A DNA stretch of 64,000 nt from Larus michahellis (taxonomy: Eukaryota; Chordata; Aves; Charadriiformes; Laridae): NCBI RefSeq assembly GCF_964199755.1, contig NC_133897.1:17226492-17290491 (forward strand), read 5' to 3'. Below, one piece after another: positions 60,782 to 64,000 of this stretch; positions within the stretch are counted from its first letter, which is position 1; each line of letters opens with the position of its first letter. The position numbers and the translations under genes were made by a program. Under the pieces are notes generated by a model. The model was not told where the DNA came from. It searched no databases and was given only the letters and a program-made list of their open reading frames with translations.

Positions 60782-63739
60782 CCTAATTAATGTCAAAAAT
60801 GTAATCAAAACACCATAAAACTAACTGTGGTAGGACTGTACTGTGTATTAAATAAAGATGCAAAAGTGCATAGATTAAGGAAAGACTACCTTTTGTTTGT
60901 CACTTCAGTCTTTTACCGTTTTAAGAAAGAACTATTTCCTCACCTAAACTGTGACCTATTCTTTTTATCATTGGTTCCTTCTTGCATCTTTTTGAAGGGT
61001 GTACAGTATGGAAAGCCTTGCCTGAAGGGAGGCTCCCCGCTGTCCTGATACCAGAACAGGCTTAGTACTGAGCCATCAGTATACTTTCAACTATTGCACA
61101 AATGAAAAGGAAAGAATGCAATATGTAACTCAGTGCATCTCTCAGAGTTGTAATGCATTGTAGTCCCTTCACTTAATTTTTTTGACAGATTGATGAGGGT
61201 TTTTTTCATGGGAGTATATAAAGGTAAAATTATGTCATATTAAGTAATGAACGTATATATTTTTTGAACTCTTACTTTTAGAGGCTGCCATAGGATATTA
61301 ATTTCTGTGTATGTGTCCAGTAGTTTCATTCTGTGGCTTAGCCCTTTATTGTTTTTCAGAAAAGTCTAAGCCCACGATTGCTGATTTAGAAAAAGTATCA
61401 TGGTTAATGCCAAGAAGGGGTCACGTGCTGAGATGAGCTTCAGAGCAAGGCTGTCCTGGCCCTGCTGAAATGCCTCTCTTGCAGCAAATCCCTGGGGAGG
61501 CAGGGAGGTGGGATTATTCATGTGGCTTGCTTGGGTGTTTGCCAGGAGAGGCAGGTGCAAAAGAGAGGGAAAAGCAACTCGGAAAATTTGTTTGATAGCT
61601 ATAGGAGTTGTGGTGGAAAGAAGCTGCTCCTGGCAGACTTGCTAGACCCTATCAGTGAAATTGGGTTGGGATATTAGGTGGCTTCTAAGTTATAGTTTCA
61701 TGGAAAATTTTTGCTGTTTGTTTGATCTTGGCTGGCAGATCAGTCAGAGCAACATTTCCATACTCAGTCTTCCATGTGAAATCCTATGTTATCTGTAACT
61801 GGCATCTGAAATGTCTGTAGGAAGTATTTAATGGTTTTACCTGACGCAAAAGCAGAAACCAAACCAAGCAAACCCCTAAAGGTGTGTTGTCTTAGTTTTT
61901 GGTGCATTATTCCTCTGTTGTAAGGACAATTGCAAGGGACTCTCACCTCTTTTAAGGACCTTTGGCTAGGGACTACATTCTGAAAATGGTGCATGGTGAC
62001 AGATTACAGCTTAGACCAATGTCATTTCTGTTGTACCCATGCTTCTTTGCCACTTTTCTTACACGTATGTTTGTGGTTCTTTTGGATGAACCATAGAAAA
62101 TCGGTATGTTCCTGTTACTGATTTGTGTAGTTTTGAGCACAGTTCAGTCTTCTGCATGTTTTAAATAGTAATGATACAAAACTTAATTTTGATAGGTTTT
62201 TTGGCCATCCTTGACTGGTTAGCCTCCCTAAGGGAGGTTACAGTCTGCCAATTTTCTGTGAGTGCCTGTAATCTCAGATTTGTATCAGGCTGCTGTTTAA
62301 ATGAAGTAGTGCTATGTACACCAAGACATGAGCTTCTGACAGCACTTGGTCTTGCTCAGCTCAGTCAAAACAGAACAGGTGGTGAAGAAATAAGGTAGAT
62401 CCGTGGTTTTAGGAAGCAAGGCAATAAAGTTTAAATATCAACATTCAGTCCAACACCAGTCAACGCTAATGATATGCACTGTCCTAAAGGTAAAAGTATA
62501 TGAACCCCCAAAATACTGTTAGGGAATCAAAAAGGATCAGTCTATAAAAGCCTGCGTAGTTCTGTTGTGTATATGACAGTGCTCTGTGTAGTGTATGATG
62601 AATCGAGCTCTTTTAAGTTGTCAGTCTACTAGTAAAATGTTCTAAATTAATAATATGTATGTTCAGTGGGTTTTATTGCTTTTGTCATCAACACATTTTG
62701 AGGCATTACTGAAGAAGGAAAGCAAATTGGTATTGGATTTGGAAAGAAGGGACTGTTCTGTATTACAGGACTGAAACTGAGACCACCCAAATGCTTTCAG
62801 CTGGTTTTTGTTATTTTCACAAATAGTTTGTTCTTTTAGCAGAGTGTTTAAGAACAGAGTTGAGTCAATCACTCTATTATGTTTTTCCCTAAATGGCAAT
62901 ATTAAAGAAACTTTACAGTACCATTCGTGATCGAGACAAAAATTTTAGACTTTTGATTCGCTTGGTTTTTTTCATTTCCAGAAGGCAGATGTGATTGCAG
63001 ATCCTCAAATGCACCTTTTTCTTGGAAACTTTTGTCTATTTTTGTCTGGTTATGTACCCCTTAAGGGTCAATACATTATCTATCATATTTTATGGTATTT
63101 TAGTAAGTTAGTTCAGGGATGGTATGTTTTCCGTAGTTTCTGTAGGGTAAGTGGTGTGTAGAATGATCTTGTCTTCCATATATACATGTGTTATGTTTTC
63201 TATTAAAGTCTTAATTTTTCAAAGGGCAGGTCTGTATTACATTACAGACTTGTTGTTACGCTGAGGCATACTTGGTGCCTTATTGAAGACCTAAAGGTGA
63301 AAAGTCCACGTCTGCGGTTTAGGGCAATTACCTTTGCTTAGTCTGTGTTTATGGTCTCTTGTAAACCAGGGATTTTCTTTCTGGGAAGATATTCTGATGG
63401 GCGTATCACAAAGATTTGTGGACTGTAATGGGTGAAATATGAGCAAGAAATTGTGCTGAAGGACAAAAAAGCAAAGACTATCTGTCCTGAAATGATAAGT
63501 CTTCACACGTTGCTAGTGTCACATATTCAAAGTAGGGGGCTGTGTGTTAATAATCTTGTTTCTGAGAGCTCTGTTAACTCCTGGTATCTGTGTTTGTACG
63601 TGAAATCAGAGTAAACAAAGTGTGATGGAGAATAGCATGGGGAATAAAATACTATGGTAAAAATCAATATCTTACTGTCATATAGCATGCCATCACACTG
63701 TATGTGGTGCTGGATGCCTCCTCTAAAAAGGAAGGTGTA
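60782..63739 (+). other. probable intron, no feature recognised
   Basis: AT-rich unique DNA. A pyrimidine tract with AG near 62980 (TTTTTTTCATTTCCAG) resembles an acceptor but no matching donor or coding frame follows it. No other exon candidate is convincing. Confidence 0.4.
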
Positions 63740-64000
63740 GAGGAGAGGAGATGCAGAGGAAAGGCTAAAAGAGTGATCTACTGGGATGGAAATTTGCTTG
63801 TATGAAGATAAATTGAAAAAAAAAAAAGATTGTTTAGCCTTTGAAAGGCAATGAATATGATGAAGTATAACACAAGTGCACAGAATGATGAATGGTTTGA
63901 GAAAAGTAATTCACGAGCTTTTGTTCCGTTGGTTCATGCTATAAGAGTAAGGGGACGTTCTGTGAAATTAAGGTGGCAAATTGAGAAAGGAAACTTGAGA
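63740..64000 (+). mobile_element. ancient CR1 LINE fragment, continues past the window
   Basis: TGTATGAAGATAAATTGAAA followed by GATTGTTTAGCCTTTGAAAG, then ATGATGAATGGTTTGAGAAA, AGTAATTCACGAGCTTTTGT and CTATAAGAGTAAGGGGACG follows the old CR1 ORF2 C-terminal coding text (YEERLKKLGLFSLE..., IMNGLEKVN..., NTRTRG-like). It is highly decayed with an A insertion run at 63818-63828 and is cut by the window end. The left limit is approximate. Confidence 0.72.

Noticed and set aside
62960..63010. Exon after the TTTTTTTCATTTCCAG acceptor-like site near 62980
   Set aside because: No convincing donor or open coding stretch follows.
1..64000. CRISPR array, bacterial operon or phage
   Set aside because: CR1 elements, spliced-gene signals and absence of long dense ORFs indicate vertebrate nuclear DNA; no spaced short direct repeats are present.

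Overview
The window looks like vertebrate nuclear DNA from a bird, most likely a neoavian (non-fowl) species. The evidence is several CR1 LINE copies with the bird/reptile 3' signature (terminal runs like ATTCTATGATTCTGTGAT and its relatives), one solo LTR resembling a family I know from neoavian genomes, low overall repeat content, moderate AT richness and one sharp CpG-island promoter. There is no bacterial-style gene content: nearly all of the short open frames are chance frames or belong to transposon remnants.

Layout. 1-55 kb is a gene-poor tract with no gene I can name. It holds a GGAA microsatellite (5.6 kb), an ancient CR1 (7.6-8.3 kb), a perfect 52-bp tandem duplication (16.3 kb), a candidate exon (18.2 kb), an orphan CpG-rich block (20.8-21.6 kb), a solo LTR (26.75-27.37 kb), two old CR1 copies in opposite orientations (27.7-28.9 and 29.9-30.5 kb), a decayed Ty3/gypsy-like reverse transcriptase (33.4-33.9 kb) and a nested CR1-in-CR1 insertion (34.4-36.85 kb). 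Then comes about 17 kb with no recognisable transposon (36.9-53.9 kb), followed by two CR1 copies on the minus strand (53.9-55.3 kb).

55.4-64 kb is the start of a transcription unit, probably on the plus strand. A strong CpG island (about 55.39-56.25 kb) carries GC boxes, an NRF1-like site and three TGACG elements, one of them TGACGTGG. About 2.6 kb downstream is a 54-bp sequence with excellent splice sites (58469-58522) that could be exon 2, with a short upstream ORF and a later AUG in frame to the exon end. The rest looks like intron, with one fairly well kept CR1 (59.8-60.8 kb) and an ancient CR1 that runs off the right edge. I could not identify the gene.

I do not see a convincing previously undescribed system. 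The items most worth following up are the unidentified CpG-promoter gene, the gypsy-like RT remnant (a class that is scarce in birds), the orphan CpG block and the two candidate exons.
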